From contig NC_062257.1 of assembly GCF_905475465.1 (NCBI RefSeq), forward strand, positions 6,324,001-6,388,000: DNA of 64,000 bases, written 5' to 3'. The translations under genes were made by a program, and so were the position numbers. Within the stretch, counting starts at the first letter, position 1. Each line of letters begins with the position of its first letter. The notes under the pieces were generated by a model. That model did not search any database. It worked only from the letters and a program-made list of their open reading frames with translations, and was not told the DNA's origin. This document shows, in pieces, positions 11,839-24,159 of this stretch. Source of the stretch: Pieris napi. Its lineage: Eukaryota > Arthropoda > Insecta > Lepidoptera > Pieridae.

Positions 11839-12800
11839 ATATAAACATTCTGATTGGGCTAAAGAAATTACAACCTTTTTTCTCTTAGCTTAAGAGTGAG
11901 ATGACAAACTCTAGTGACAAATATGACATGTTTTCGACAAAAATTCTGGATCTTTGGGCTATTTGTAACACTCAAATCACGTATTTTGTCTCTTCGTCAC
12001 ATTTAATTAATGCTTTGGGCACCTAGAGACGTTTGAATGATTATGTTTTTTTAACTGACTTCAATAAAGCATGCTCTTGTATTGTTGGAATTAGATAATA
12101 GTAGAGTATAACTAGCGGCACGAAACTCTAGCGCTGACCGTTATTGCGCAGAAGTAAAAAATAAGGTACCTGAAGCGGAATGAAGAGCGTCGATTGGCTC
12201 TCCAGTCGCATTTTGTCCCCCGCGCGACAGTACACATGCGCAGCAATCCCCTCCGCGTATCGGCCAGCGCTAGACTTACGTGCCGCTGGTTATATGATGA
12301 TCGAAGATAATTGGAAGCCTAGCCAAGCAATTGGTTTAATGGTTTTTGAGATGTGTATCGCATATCACACACACGTAAACAGGCCTTTTTGTTACTTCTT
12401 TTTTGTGGTACACTCATTTTCAAAAATATAATTTGTATGATTTTGAGTAATTTTGACGTAAACAGATCTATATTATAAAGATGGCCAATTTTTTTAAATA
12501 TAACAGGCTTTTCAATGTATGTGGTAATATCGATCGAAATTTTTCTCCTTGATCTGAATTTAGTTATTTTTTTCCTATTGAGTGGTTAGGTATTTTGGGT
12601 TGGTTATTTTTTTTTATAATTCACGTACAGGCTTCAACGTATGTACATTCTAGATAACCTTATAGGCTACTTTATTCCTATTATCTACTCTATAATTAAA
12701 ACTTCGGTAAATTTGTCGAATCGCAAAAGATAGAGAACAGTGGAACGCGTTACAGGAGGCCTTTTTACTGGAGTGAGAACATATTAATGTTCGTATATAT

Positions 12801-13118
12801 GTTAACGTAAAATTGTAAACACCGTTAGATTGTAATCTATCTCGCGAGATTATAAACTGTCGAAAGATTGTGAACCTCAACGTACTGCTTACAATTTAAC
12901 GTATTATTATTCGGTAGATTGTACTAAACTAACTTAGTTATCATTCAAACTTCTTTGGTCAATTACAGATTAATTTTACTTCCCAACAATTTCATATAAC
13001 TACCGAATAATAATACGTTAATTTGTAAGCAGTTCGTTGAGGTTTACAATCTTTCGACAGTTTATAATCTCGCGAGATAGAGATACAATCTAACGGTTTT
13101 TACAATTTTACGGTGACA
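12801..13118. mobile_element. Long-inverted-repeat MITE (CTCGCGAGAT family)
   Basis: Same arms. The centre is inverted relative to the copy at 9.1 kb. Confidence 0.8.
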
Positions 13119-13164
13119 GATATAAAATCACAGAGTTTCGGAATTTAATGGCTATATTATCATT

Positions 13165-13500
13165 CTTATAAATTTGTGGAATCACGGCTCTACCTTAAAA
13201 CAGCTCCAAATTTTGTTTGCATATTTTCATCACTCGGCAATGTTGCACTTGATCATGTTTAACTGAACCTGATCAAACAAACTTCACTTAGAACTAAAAA
13301 AAACCTAACCTAATGTAAGTCACTGGGAACAGAAAAAATATCATTTACATCATGCATGTATCAGTTTTAAATGTTTTTAAGAAGTCCAAAGCCATGGGCC
13401 TCCTTAATATTATTTGGGGTTACTACATACAAGTCGTGAAGAACGATAGAAAAAAATTTGGAGCTGTTTTAAAGTGCAGTCGTGATTTGACAAATTTACC
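13165..13500. mobile_element. Inverted-repeat element, type unknown
   Basis: AAAACAGCTCCAAATTTT at the left and AAATTTGGAGCTGTTTTAAA at the right, continuing to AATCACG/CGTGATT and AAATTTGT/ACAAATTT. No ORF. Confidence 0.55.
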
Positions 13501-14184
13501 AAAACTTCCAAAAATTTAACTTCAACGAAAGTAATATATAGATAGAATAAAAAGTGAGTAAAACGGCTGTGAAACCAAATATTTTTTGCTAATTATAGAT
13601 GATACTTATTCGTTTTATGGGACAGAGGGCAAACAAGATAAAATTAAGTACTAACGGCCGCCGACTTTATGATAGACCTAGAAAGTATGCATCGGAAATC
13701 TTTTGTGTTGACTTAGACTAGAGGCTCAATTACGCCAGGCACACAAGTAATTCCAGAGAGGTGAATGTAGAATGATGACGCATTTCGTCTTTTTTTGACA
13801 TCCTAAGCCATGACCCGTTCCATATACTAATCTCTCCGGAGATATTTTCTTATAGATTACGGTACGCATCTTTACTTAAACCAATTTTAAGTTAACATTA
13901 CACATTGAGGTTTATCTTGTGATAAAAATAAACAGTTTTTACAATACGAGTGTTTTATTTCTAATTTTAATGTATGAAGATGTGATATTTCAAATTCATA
14001 TTGATATTGTATAAATGGTATTGATTTACAAAATAAAACGTCTAAATACTAAACAATGTTAATAATAAATCGTTTATTTGAAAAGATTCATTCAGTTTAT
14101 TAAAAAACAATCAGCCATATAAAATAGGCATGCAAATGTCACAATAAGAAGATATAATTGTTGTCAAAACTTATGGTCTAAATA

Positions 14185-14705
14185 CAGGCAGTCCTCGTAC
14201 TTACGTCATGTTAGGTTCTCGAAATACGCGACGTAAATCTCAAGGGTTAGGATCCACACGGACTCGAAATTAAAAAAAAAACTGCATTTATAACAAAGGA
14301 TATACTTACATACTTTATATCAAAATTTAGTTCTTAAAATAATTATATACGCACTTATGAAATTGCTAGTTATTTTTGGTGTGTTATTAATTTTAATAAT
14401 AACCATAAATGTTTAATATGTAATGAGAAATCATAAACTTTTGGCTTAAAGAAACTATCAATTATAGATTGCTTAGCTTCTTTCTTGATATCATAAAGAT
14501 CTTGGTAACACTGATAGGCTGCACAAATTTTGTTATTAACGTTGAAACTTCTCTCAAAATTAGGATCATTTCCTTCAACACTTTTCATGGCATCCTCCAA
14601 ATTTGCACAAGACAAGTAATTCTCCTATGCCGGAAATCGAAACAAATGACGTATGCTTGAGGAATAGTGTCTAAACATTGTTCGACGTAAGTCGAGGACT
14701 GCCTG
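14185..14705 (-). mobile_element. Tigger/pogo-like element with transposase remnant
   Basis: Inverted termini CAGGCAGTCCTCG(T)ACTTACG, flanked by TA duplications (14183-14184, 14706-14707). A minus-strand frame (14370-14615) reads CANLEDAMKSVEGNDPNFER and AYQCYQDLYDIKKEAKQSII, DSFFKPK, resembling the C-terminus of pogo/Tigger/Jerky transposases. The DDE core is missing. Confidence 0.75.
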
Positions 14706-14765
14706 TAATCTTAAAGGCACCTTAAAAACAATTTAAATGAAACAAAAGGATCAATTGAAAAATAA

Positions 14766-15441
14766 TTTATTTCTCGTGATTCGCTAATTAATCTTGTTTT
14801 TTATAATATTTAGAAAATCTTTCAACAATATTTGTATATATTAAGAAACGTACAATAATCATTGCAGTTTAGTATTTGGCATATCACTGTAGGACTTGTT
14901 ACGATACGGCACTGTCACAAAATATAATACAAGATAGAAAAAAGGTTCCGTTAAAACTGCATACAGATACAAAAATGAAATAGGAATGAGATGGACAGAA
15001 AAGCCACGCGATACACCAATTTACAGAAACCTCAACAATGCAGATAACAACTTCCTTAACTGGCTAGTCTACGTTCTTTAAGTCGAATTAATACAAAATG
15101 CATATTCCTCTAAGAGCATATCCTAAACATCAAAAATGGAAATAAAAAAGGATCGAAACGATATTTATTTACATGATTTCTAATTCACAGAACGCTTAAA
15201 TAAATTTCGTCTCTACATCAACGAACAGATCTTAACCTAGCACTAGGAGAAATAATTTCGCTAATACATTAATTCGAAATCTAATCTATCACAGCTTACT
15301 TAGAAGTACAAGCGTCCCCGACGTCCGTCCGAATCATACGTAAGATGGCGATTCGGTGAAATCACAGAGCCGGATGCTTTCGAGACGGCCGGGCCGGCCA
15401 TTCAACGCGTAGATCTTGAACGTACGCGTCAGAAGCCTGTA
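14766..15441 (-). promoter_or_regulatory. Probable 3' untranslated region and poly(A) signals of the LRR-Ig gene
   Basis: Downstream of the stop codon there is no recognised repeat for several hundred bases. Antisense AATAAA hexamers lie at 15164-15169 and 14766-14771. Either could end the transcript. RNA data would be needed to choose. Confidence 0.35.
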
Positions 15442-16248
15442 CTACAAGGGCGTGTTCTCGCAGAGGCCTATACAGTCGCCGCACACCACTTGCCCGGCCG
15501 GGTGCCGAACCTGGCACTCCGGCGTCGTCAACTCCACCGCCAACAACACTTTCGCCTCTTTCGCGGCCGCTTCCCTCTGCGAATCCCTGTTCAGCTCTGG
15601 CGAACTCAAACTTGTCGGCAGGCGTCGACAGTCGTCCCTGAATGGGTCCCGTCCGCGACCCAGAAGCGGCTCGCTGGAAGGTTTCGCCTCCTCTCTATAT
15701 TTCGATCTGACGGGCGTGAGGGTTTTGGAAGTTGTGGGGCTGGAGAGGTCCATTGGTGTGAACGACGCCAGCGTCGGCGGTGGAGCGGGCTGCAAGGTCT
15801 TAAGCATCGCCAGGAGTCCCGGAGGGGGTTCTCTCTCGATTATGTTGATGTGAATGCCGTCGGGCAACAGGACGGGTGAACTTCGCCGAGAGTTGACAGA
15901 TCTTTCCGTCGGCGTGTAGTAAACGGACATTTTGCTCTCGTCGTCGACCGGATTTGGGAGGCTGGAGAGCTTGTCTATTTTCGACTTGAGATACATGTCG
16001 ATGACCTCGACGTCCGGATCGAAAGCCATGGAGTCGCTTCGACCGCACGAGCCGCTCCGACAATTCTCGAAGTATAGAGTCGGCAGATTCTCCAACACTT
16101 TGTTCAGCATCTGCTGTTGATATTTGTACGATTCCCGGAATCGTAATATTTGATGAGCGCTAAACTTTCGTATTTTATTCCTCTGGAATACGTAATTCTC
16201 TTGCACCCAATTCAATTGAGACGTGGAATATTCCTTAACTCGCTTCAC
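15442..16248 (-). CDS. LRR-Ig membrane protein, last coding exon (cytoplasmic tail)
   Basis: 268 codons plus a TAG stop at 15444-15442, after acceptor TTTACACAG. It starts with another copy of the helical unit (VKRVKEYSTSQLNWVQENYV). A disordered, Ser/Pro-rich tail follows, with short conserved-looking blocks (FDPDVEVIDMYLKSKIDKLS, PVLLPDGIHINIIEREPPP, PMDLSSPTTSKTLTPVRSKY), ending CIGLCENTPL. The tail probably holds adaptor or phosphorylation sites, but none can be named. The four exons give 918 residues in total. The region is GC-richer than its surroundings, which fits coding constraint. Confidence 0.9.
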   Translation of the reverse strand: MKRVKEYSTSQLNWVQENYVFQRNKIRKFSAHQILRFRESYKYQQQMLNKVLENLPTLYFENCRSGSCGRSDSMAFDPDVEVIDMYLKSKIDKLSSLPNPVDDESKMSVYYTPTERSVNSRRSSPVLLPDGIHINIIEREPPPGLLAMLKTLQPAPPPTLASFTPMDLSSPTTSKTLTPVRSKYREEAKPSSEPLLGRGRDPFRDDCRRLPTSLSSPELNRDSQREAAAKEAKVLLAVELTTPECQVRHPAGQVVCGDCIGLCENTPL

Positions 16249-16328
16249 CTGTGTAAACAACATAAAATATTGTTTTAAAACTGCAATGTTTTTGCAATTT
16301 TGATGTTTTATTTGTAATATGGAAATAC

Positions 16329-16469
16329 CTGATCGCAATACTGGTCTTTCATGGCGGTGAGATGATTAGTGCCGATATTTTTAAAGTTCCGCAGGTGGCC
16401 GGCTTGCGATGAATAACTGCTCTGTATCCATTCCACTTGCTGAGTACAATTCTCTTTAATCCGATGCAC
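16329..16469 (-). CDS. LRR-Ig membrane protein, third coding exon (helical cytoplasmic segment)
   Basis: Forty-seven codons in phase 0, from acceptor TTCCCAG|GTGCAT to donor CAG|GTATTT. It reads VHRIKENCTQQVEWIQSSY, SSQAGHLRNFKNIGTN, HLTAMKDQYCDQ. The spacing and wording (xxRIKEN...QVEWIQSSY) recur in the next exon (VKRVKEYSTSQLNWVQENY), which shows an internally repeated helical unit of about 50 residues. I know no named domain for it. Confidence 0.88.
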
Positions 16470-16539
16470 CTGGGAATAAAAACAATTGCATTAGTATAAC
16501 GGTTATACCATATGGTTGTACCATGTAATTAACGCGTAC

Positions 16540-16687
16540 TTGTACTGCGTAGTTTTCTCGTAGTTTTTCCAATTGCAGCCGTTTATACTGTTCAATGTTG
16601 TCCAGCATGCCATAAATTTGTCGCGTCCGTGGCGCGTCTCTGTTGACACACGAGCAGCAACTGCAGCAAGTCTCCAATAGACGGAAT
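16540..16687 (-). CDS. LRR-Ig membrane protein, second coding exon (juxtamembrane)
   Basis: Acceptor TTTTATTCCAG, then 148 bp to the donor CAA|GTACGC. The first base completes an Arg codon with the previous exon, and the exon ends in phase 0. The peptide begins FRLLETCCSCCSCVNRD: a five-cysteine cluster just after the membrane helix, a plausible palmitoylation site by inference. It continues TRQIYGMLDNIEQYKRLQLE, the start of a helical cytoplasmic segment. Confidence 0.88.
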
Positions 16688-16755
16688 CTGGAATAAAACA
16701 GCAGGTTTAGATCGCTACTCGCTGGAAAGTCGACTGTCCAATCAAAAATTATTAC

Positions 16756-18416
16756 CTGTAGAAGATATAACGCAGAGCTTGAACCAACAGAGTGAGGCCG
16801 AGAAAACCCGCCGCGCAAATTGCCCCACACAATAGACTATACATCTTAATTTCAAACATTGTCATAGGATCTATGTTGAGTATGACCTCGGCCGTGAGGT
16901 TCGCGGATGGATTAGTTGCGTAACATGTGTAAGTACCACTGTCCTCGCGATGAATATTCATAATGGTCAAAGCGCCGTTTTCCAGCACTCGCACTCTTGA
17001 TGTCGTATAGTCTACCGGCCTATAATTTTGATCGTGGGCGAGACCGTGTTTGTAGTAAATGTCTGGAATCGATTGTTCCGGGTTCCAGTGGTACACGTGC
17101 CGTGTTGGCGTTATCCAAGTGATGGATGGCGAGGGATTACCTTCGAATGTGCATTCCAAGAGGGCGTTCGATTGTAATCGATAAAGAGTCAGTGGACTAC
17201 TGCTGATCAGCTGTGGTGGTTTACAATCGGTACTATTCAGAATTCTCAACATATCGTTCGGATATGTGAGACCGCAGCTGAGGTCCGATTTAATGATGTG
17301 CTTCCTCATATCAACCCATGTTACGAACCACGCCATTCGACAATCGCAAGCCCACGGGTTGCCTCCTATCCTCAACTCTTGCAACTTATCTAATATCTTC
17401 AACGTTAGAGGCAAAAACGTTAAGGAATTGTTGCTAATATCCAAATGTGTCAACGACGGCGTGTCTTGAAAAACGTACGATTCTATCTCACGTAAATATG
17501 GATTGTATCGGATAAATAGTTGTTCTAATTTGTTCAACCCTTGAAAGTTCGTGTTCTGTATTTCCGTTATTTCTGTGTGTTCGAGGTAGATTATTTCTAA
17601 ATTTCTATTATACTGGAAGAGCGTTGGTGGCAGTAGTCTTAATCTATTCCCTCCCATGTTTATCATCCGCAACTTTTCGAGAGATTTAAAAGCGTCCTGT
17701 GATATGTTTAAAAACTTATTGTAACTCAGATTTAACTCTCTGAGTTCCGGTAAGGCTTCGAATAAAAGCTTTGGAAAATTATCTAACTTGTTGCTAGAAA
17801 TGTCGAGAACTTCCAATTCTTTCAAGTCGACTAGAGCTTTAGATGTAATTTTGACTAGGCTATTATTATTTAGGAACAGCGTTTTCAGTTTACGATTAGG
17901 TTTAAAATAGTAATCTAAGAAAGTGGCTATTTTATTATAAGATATATCTAGGTAGTGCAGTTTGGTCATCAGCCCGAAGACCTGGAATGGTATGACCTGA
18001 ATTTGATTGTGAGATACATCTAGAACTTCTAAGTTTTGTAAATCTGCGAACGGTTTCCGAGGGATGTCCACGATTTGATTTCTCGATATATTTAAATGTT
18101 TTAGTTGATTCAGTCTCGCGAATAGCCCGTTTTCAGTCCTTATTATTTCGTTTCTGCTTAAGTCGATGTACTCTAGATTGTGTAGCCCGTTGAATATATC
18201 GGGTTCTAACGTTTGGAGGTTTGAATCTGTCCATATGATGGCCTGTAGGGCGGTTCCATAGTTAGCTAAGATTGCCTTTGTTAGTGTGTTGTTGGGTAGG
18301 ACGACTCCAGAGCAGGCCAGACGGGTTCTGGTGCAGTTGCATGTGGAAGGACAGACTTCGCCCTCCGCTGCTGTGCAAATTATTGCCAGCGCCAATATTT
18401 TGTGCAGCCACCGCAT
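16756..18416 (-). CDS. LRR-Ig single-pass membrane protein, first coding exon (ectodomain and TM)
   Basis: The start chosen is the ATG at 18416-18414 (MRWLHKILALAIICTAAEG), which opens a good signal peptide. The longer frame upstream crosses an acceptor (TTTGTTTCAG at 18444), so it is not coding. After the signal peptide come an LRR N-cap (CPSTCNCTRTRLAC), about 13 leucine-rich repeats (residues 56-355, e.g. LEYIDLSRNEI, LEVLDISSNKL), an LRR C-cap (NPWACDCRMAWFVTWVD), one Ig domain (about 400-517, Cys422 and Cys498, with EDSGTYTCYA) and a membrane helix (about 525-552, LLCGAICAAGFLGLTLLVQA). This is the Kekkon/LINGO-type layout, but with more repeats than the seven typical of Kekkons. I cannot name the orthologue. 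A cell-surface adhesion or receptor role is inferred from architecture. The exon ends TAC AG|GTAATA, phase 2. Confidence 0.95.
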
Positions 18417-18443
18417 TATTTTACAACCCTCATAGTCAATTGA

Positions 18444-19760
18444 CTGAAACAAATAGAGAAATTTCTAAATTTATGTGTATTTTCAACTGCTAGCTGGTTC
18501 CAATGGTCAGAAATGAATAAGAACATGTCATATGATAGGGTTTCAATCTGTGTAAAGTCATGTCTTCTACCAAAATGCAAATTTTAATGCTATTTGCTAA
18601 TATTGTACTAAAATCCTTCATGCATTCATGCGGCACATTCAACTATTCACTTTTAAATTATATATATTCAAAGCATAATATTTAAAATCATATATTGAAT
18701 GAATTATCTAAGCGAAACAAAAAGCCATTTTGACAACATCAATTCATATATACTACATATTTCATGTTATACATAGTATTTTATCCAATCTACTGTTAAA
18801 ATTGTACCATATTTAAAGTTGCTGGTCTTAGTCGACAGATACATGTTTGCATTTAATGGTGCACTTGTATACCTACTTTTAGCTTTAAATATCATATATA
18901 TGAACTTACAATACAACTAACATCAACATTTTAAACTTTAGAAATGTTTTGATATTATATGAACAAATAAGATGTGTTGTTGTTGATGTGATGTTAATTT
19001 AAGTTAGTAGACAGTCAAACGAGTAAAACCTGTTGTAGGTCAAGGATTAAGAAATATATAGAACTTTACCATCACAAATGTAACAAATTTTCTAGAACTG
19101 ATTTATCTACTATATGATACTAGATTCTTTGTTATGTTATTAAAAAGTAATTTGTTACATGTAAAAGCTACACAATGTTAGGTGCATCGGAGATTAATAT
19201 GAATACCTCAGTAAATATTTAAAGATATCTTTCTAGAACACGTCTTATCTCACCTAATAAGCCATTACTCAGTTTTAACAAATTACAACGCTCGACTCAT
19301 CAATATTCATTTTAAATAATGAAGGTATTTTAATTGCCTTTATGCCTTGCTGTTATACAAAGTTATGTGGACACGTTCAACTACGCTTACCTTTCAGACA
19401 GTGAACATACTCCTATTCATGTAACACACAAATACATCACAATACCACAAATCATCCAATAAAGTAGGAATCACTTGAGATTTACCTAATACATGTTCAC
19501 ATTTCACTCCAACTTGCATAATCCACGTATTTGTTGACAGACGTGGTAACGAGACATTTTAAATGAGTTGCATTTTCATTACTTTCACACACTTATTACT
19601 CATTGCAAATTGTTAAAAAGACACGCTCTACAAACACTAGGACATTTATTGAGGTTTAATACATAATTTTCACATACAAAAAATTATCATTTGCGATAAA
19701 TATTGGACGTTGTCACTACGACCGTGCTGTACACTAGAGAGAATTAAATGGCGGCGGTAG
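18444..19760 (-). promoter_or_regulatory. Probable 5' intron, untranslated exon and promoter zone of the LRR-Ig gene
   Basis: The first coding exon is preceded by an acceptor (exon begins at 18443), so an upstream untranslated exon must exist. A strong donor in the right orientation (CTGAAAG|GTAAGC) lies at 19391/19390, and a GC-rich block with CpGs follows at about 19745-19920, a reasonable promoter area. No TATA box or initiator was identified with certainty, and the transcription start is not fixed. Confidence 0.4.
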
Positions 19761-21460
19761 CGTAGTGCGCGGTTCGCCGTCTTTCTTGCGCGTGTGCGGG
19801 TTGACGCGTCGCGTCTCGCTCTGACATTGGCCCAGTCAGCTGTCGGTTGCGAAGATAACCGACGAATGCCGAAGGCGGGCGAAAGTGGTTTGGGGAGCGC
19901 GTCGTGTTCGATGCTTCATTTTCATTGTGTAGCGTTTTTCTTTGCGGGAATGCTGAGAAATGTTAACTATTTATAGGCCGAGTTCACATGCACTGCGTCT
20001 TGGTGCTTGTAATTGGTTATCTTTAGTTTGGAGTTTTTACAATTTTAAAAATAGAACGCGTTTGATATGAAATATCCATTTCGTGGCTTTTTGGTTATTA
20101 GTACTACAAAATATCTTCTGGTAACGTTTAAAAGTCCTGCGTAAATCTTAGTTACATACGTTGTAATATATATAGTATATCTAGAAACATAACCGAAAGT
20201 GCTAGCTGATAACCAATTATTGATCACGTTTCCTCACGACCTTGGCGTGAATATTAACATTTTTATCTAGTAATAACAGTTTTTTATTATATTATTGCGA
20301 CTTGTAAATCAATGGAGGTTGAAAGTATTGAATTGTATTTAAGTTTAGTGGAGAGTTATGTAGCTAGCACATAACAGGAAGTGAGGTGAATTAAGAATAA
20401 TATATAATTATTTTGACATATACTATGAAAGTTGAAGTATGTTATGATTTTATGTTGAATGTCTCGCACGTCTAAATGATTGGGCAATTGTTTCAAGGGA
20501 ACGATCAATTGTTTAGTTTATTAGTTGAAGATAGATATTATGGGTGTAATGAATACATAGTATTTGATGCTTGGATATCCAAATAACTAAAACTACTGAA
20601 CGGCTTTTAATGAAATTTAGGTCCATATTTTAATTATTTGTATCTTGAGCGCTGTCAAATGTCAAACTTTGCAAAAAAATGGTTTGACAGCTCTTGTAAC
20701 TATAATTATATTGTGTTCTAGATTTTGAAATCGCGATAGCTTAGTTTCTTGATAAATTTGTGAACAAACATACACTTACAAAGCAATACTGATATAAAAG
20801 GGGTGCCTACGCACGCCCATCTTCACCTAGCTAGCACCTATGTCTGCCGAATTGGCTAGAGTCTTACCGGTTTCTGATACAAAAGGTCCCATTAAAAGAT
20901 GAGACTGAGAAGTCTCCAGAATTCCCAATATTGACCCGAAAATATCTCATACCCGTTTTTAAAATATCTATTTTCGTAATGACTTAGCGAGTTTAAATAG
21001 CGACTTTATTGCCTCTTGTTAAGGTGTATTTTAATTAAATGTGCCTTCAGATGCAAAAAGGTTTAATAATTTGTCAACATTTAATAAAATACATACAGCT
21101 CGCCTCGTCGTTCCACAACTAAGCGATTTTTTAAGGCAGTTTTTGCCGTGGAACCAGCTGCCCACTGAACTATTTTAAAAAAAGAGCGTACCAATTCTTA
21201 AAAGGCCGGCAGCGCGCTTGCGATCTTCCTAGCAGTGTGTGGAGGCATCTCCTGTATTATAAAAAAAGCTATAATTGTGTATATTTGGTAGAGCAGTCCC
21301 GAATAAAATATATTTGTTTTGGAAGAATTCCAAGAAGACCGGTAAGGAAGTTTTGTATTTGATTTTGGCTGCGGTGCCGTCATAGATTAATCGTTGAACG
21401 TAATATTATCTATGACTTTCCTTTGTTGTTCAAAGTACTACGTCGTGAAGTAATTGTGTT
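18461..21460. other. Intronic sequence without recognised repeats
   Basis: Apart from the probable 5' exon/promoter zone of the LRR-Ig gene and a GC-rich block at 19745-19920, I recognise no gene or element. Low-complexity AT-rich DNA. Confidence 0.4.
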
Positions 21461-21462
21461 TT

Positions 21463-21880
21463 CTAAATGTTGTCTACATGTTAAAAGAGCTAGGCCCAGA
21501 AGTATGTTGGCACTACACCTTTAAGGCTTTACGAACATTTTTACACTACAGAATTCGAAATTTGAATTTTAAAATGGAACTTCCAATTAAACTAAATGGC
21601 TGTCTACATGTTACAAGAACGATCTATGAAATAGACGCAGAAATATGTTGGGTATTGCCCCTTTCAGGCTTTACGAACACTATACACTATAGAATTCGAA
21701 ATTTAAATTTGAAAATGGAACTTCCAATTAAACTAAATGGCTGTCTACATGTTACAAGAACGATCTATGAAATAGACGCAGAAATATGTTGGGTATTGCC
21801 CCTTTCAGGCTTTACGAACACTATACACTATAGAATTCGAAATTTAAATTTGAAAATGGAACTTCCAATTCTACTTAAAC
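21463..21880. repeat. 141-bp tandem repeat, about three units
   Basis: GAATTCGAAATTT recurs at 21551, 21692 and 21833. The first unit is more diverged. Because 141 is divisible by three, one frame stays open through it, but I see no sign that it is translated. Confidence 0.8.
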
Positions 21881-23065
21881 GAAATTGTTATTCTAAATTC
21901 GAACTCAATACACATAGCAAAATCGTGGTTCTATATTCAAAAATGGAACTTCTAATTTTAAATATTAAAGCCTTGAGTCTTCTAAATACTTTATACAGGT
22001 GATTGAGAATATAAAACTAAATATGAATCGTTTAATTTTCATTGGTCTATTGTCTCTGTAATAAAACACAGATAACAAAACCATTATTCTTAATTCAAAA
22101 ATGGAACAATCAAATTTTTTAAATACGTAAACCTTGGGTCTTAAACACTTATAGAAGGAAGTACAGATGATTGGGAATGTAATAAGAAAGATTAATCGTT
22201 CAATGTTAATTGGTCAACTGCACTATTAAGTTCTGAATTATAAAACCATTATTATTAATTCACAAATAGAGTTTTCTAATCACACCAACTGATATAAAAT
22301 CATGCGTCAGATGTGACGCACTAACGCCAAATAAATTTGTTCGGGAACTGTCACGTGATTAAATACGTCACGCCAAAGCGATTCTGTCTTGAGAATCGTT
22401 GGCTCAAAGATATTGTAATTAAAGACATAGACAACAGTTTGATTGAAAGTAAATTTAATGATTAAACTGTATTACGTGGCAATAAACAATATAGAATGCC
22501 AAGTAGATTAGCATTCAGAGACTACAAGGACGCGGTATTAATCAGTATTCAGTATTTCAATATTGCTTAATTTTATTCCAAAGGAGATTTTTTGTATGAA
22601 AGAAAATTTGTACTTGTCAAGTGAATTGGAGAATACGAAATAATAATATATATTCAGAAATGCTATGTCTAAAACGCTGTACATATTTTTATGGAAATTG
22701 GATTAAAAAATAAGTGAACTTACTGAAATATTCAGCACATAAAGGTTAAGTTAAAAACGTTTAATGTAACGGAAACAGTTATCACTAAATGATTATATGC
22801 GCACGCGCAGGCTGAATTATCGCTATCTGCGTATGTATGTTATATTATATGTAGTTAACATTTGGTGATAAATATAAGTTAAAATGTTTTCTTAAAGCAG
22901 TCGTTAATCGGGCACAATCCTAAAACGCACACACAAACACCACTACACATTGCAAATTCACACACCCCCTCCCACACATTGAACATTCACACACACCCCC
23001 CAATTACAATAAAGTAGAACTTTTTAAAGATTCAGATAAAAAACTATTATTGTCATTGATTAACA

Positions 23066-23564
23066 TCTAATAATATAAAATTCTCGTGTCACAACGGCTT
23101 GACCGATACTTATGAATTTTTTTATGCTTATTCAGTCAGTCTTAGAATCGGACATCTATTTTTCATCCCCCTAAATGTTAAGGTTGGTCAATCTTTATAA
23201 AAAAAAAATTGTTTTTATTTTTTTATGATACAACATACAAAAATACATACAACCCCTTATTTTCACCCCTCTACGATCAACCCCTATTTTTTATTATTGA
23301 TAGTTATTTCTATTGAACTAAAAAAATGTTTCAAAATACATACAACCCCTTATTTTCACCCCTCTACGATCAACCCCTATTTTTTATTATTGATAGTTAT
23401 TTTTATTGAACTAAAAAAATGTTTCAAAATACATACAACCCCTTATTTTCACCCCTCTACGATCAACCCCTATTTTTTATTATTGATAGTTATTTCTATT
23501 GAACTAAAAAAATGTTTCCTAGGAATAATATACACGGCAAAACAACGTTTGCCGGGTCAGCTAG
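23066..23564 (+). mobile_element. Family 1 Helitron with a 93-bp tandem triplication
   Basis: Same ends as other family 1 copies. A 93-bp segment (AAATACATAC start at 23241, 23334, 23427) is repeated three times, making it about 190 bp longer. Confidence 0.8.
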
Positions 23565-23689
23565 TATTCTAATATAATGAAAAAAATCAGGAAGGCCTGG
23601 TTTTATCATATGAACAGACAAGCCAGCTGGTAGGCTGTGTCCATGACACACACACACCTCTTGGCCTTCTGCCGTTTGGACCTTTTTAC

Positions 23690-24130
23690 ACGCTTTATAT
23701 TAGCTTCACCTGTATGTATGTATGTAACCGCCTCCTTCGGACTCGATTTTGACCCACTTTAAACGGACAGATTTAATTTAAACTTTGTACACTTATAAAG
23801 AATCAGCGACAATATAATAATTTCATAGGTTTATCTCGAAAAAACAATGAAATTTTTTTAAGTCCACAAAGCAATACGATTAAATTGAGGCAACACGTAT
23901 TGCTGCTAGGACTAAAAAGTGGAAAATAAATATAGTTAAAAAAAACTAAAAAACACGCTTTTAAAGCACATCAAACTAAAAAGTGGAAAATAATTCCTAA
24001 TTTAGGCTGAAAATGGTAATGAACAAAAAATACTGGTATTATTGTGAAAAAGCGTGGGGCGCTCTGTGCCATATTTTTCGTATATCGAGCAACCACTTTT
24101 TAGTTTGATGTGCTTTAAAAGCGTGTTTGA
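23690..24130. repeat. Repeat with inverted ends, shared with 36975-37220
   Basis: ACACGCTTTTAAAGCACATC occurs near 23953 and its complement near 24090-24128. The front part (CCTTCGGACTCGATTTTGAC) recurs at 37 kb. Confidence 0.6.
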
Positions 24131-24159
24131 TTGTTTTTTGAAGTGAAACTTCTTTATCG

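Noticed and set aside
15416..15879. Two overlapping + strand frames (145 and 129 codons)
   Set aside because: Antisense to the GC-rich last exon of the LRR-Ig gene.
18417..18452. Upstream extension of the LRR-Ig frame by 12 codons
   Set aside because: It starts at a TTG and crosses a clear splice acceptor. The ATG at 18416 opens the signal peptide.
21454..22002. Open frame of 182 codons with internal peptide repeats
   Set aside because: The frame stays open because the 141-bp tandem unit is a multiple of three. No start context, no homology, no splice signals.
23225..23572. Open frame of 115 codons with three repeated peptides
   Set aside because: It lies wholly inside a Helitron with a 93-bp triplication. 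The repetition is DNA-level.
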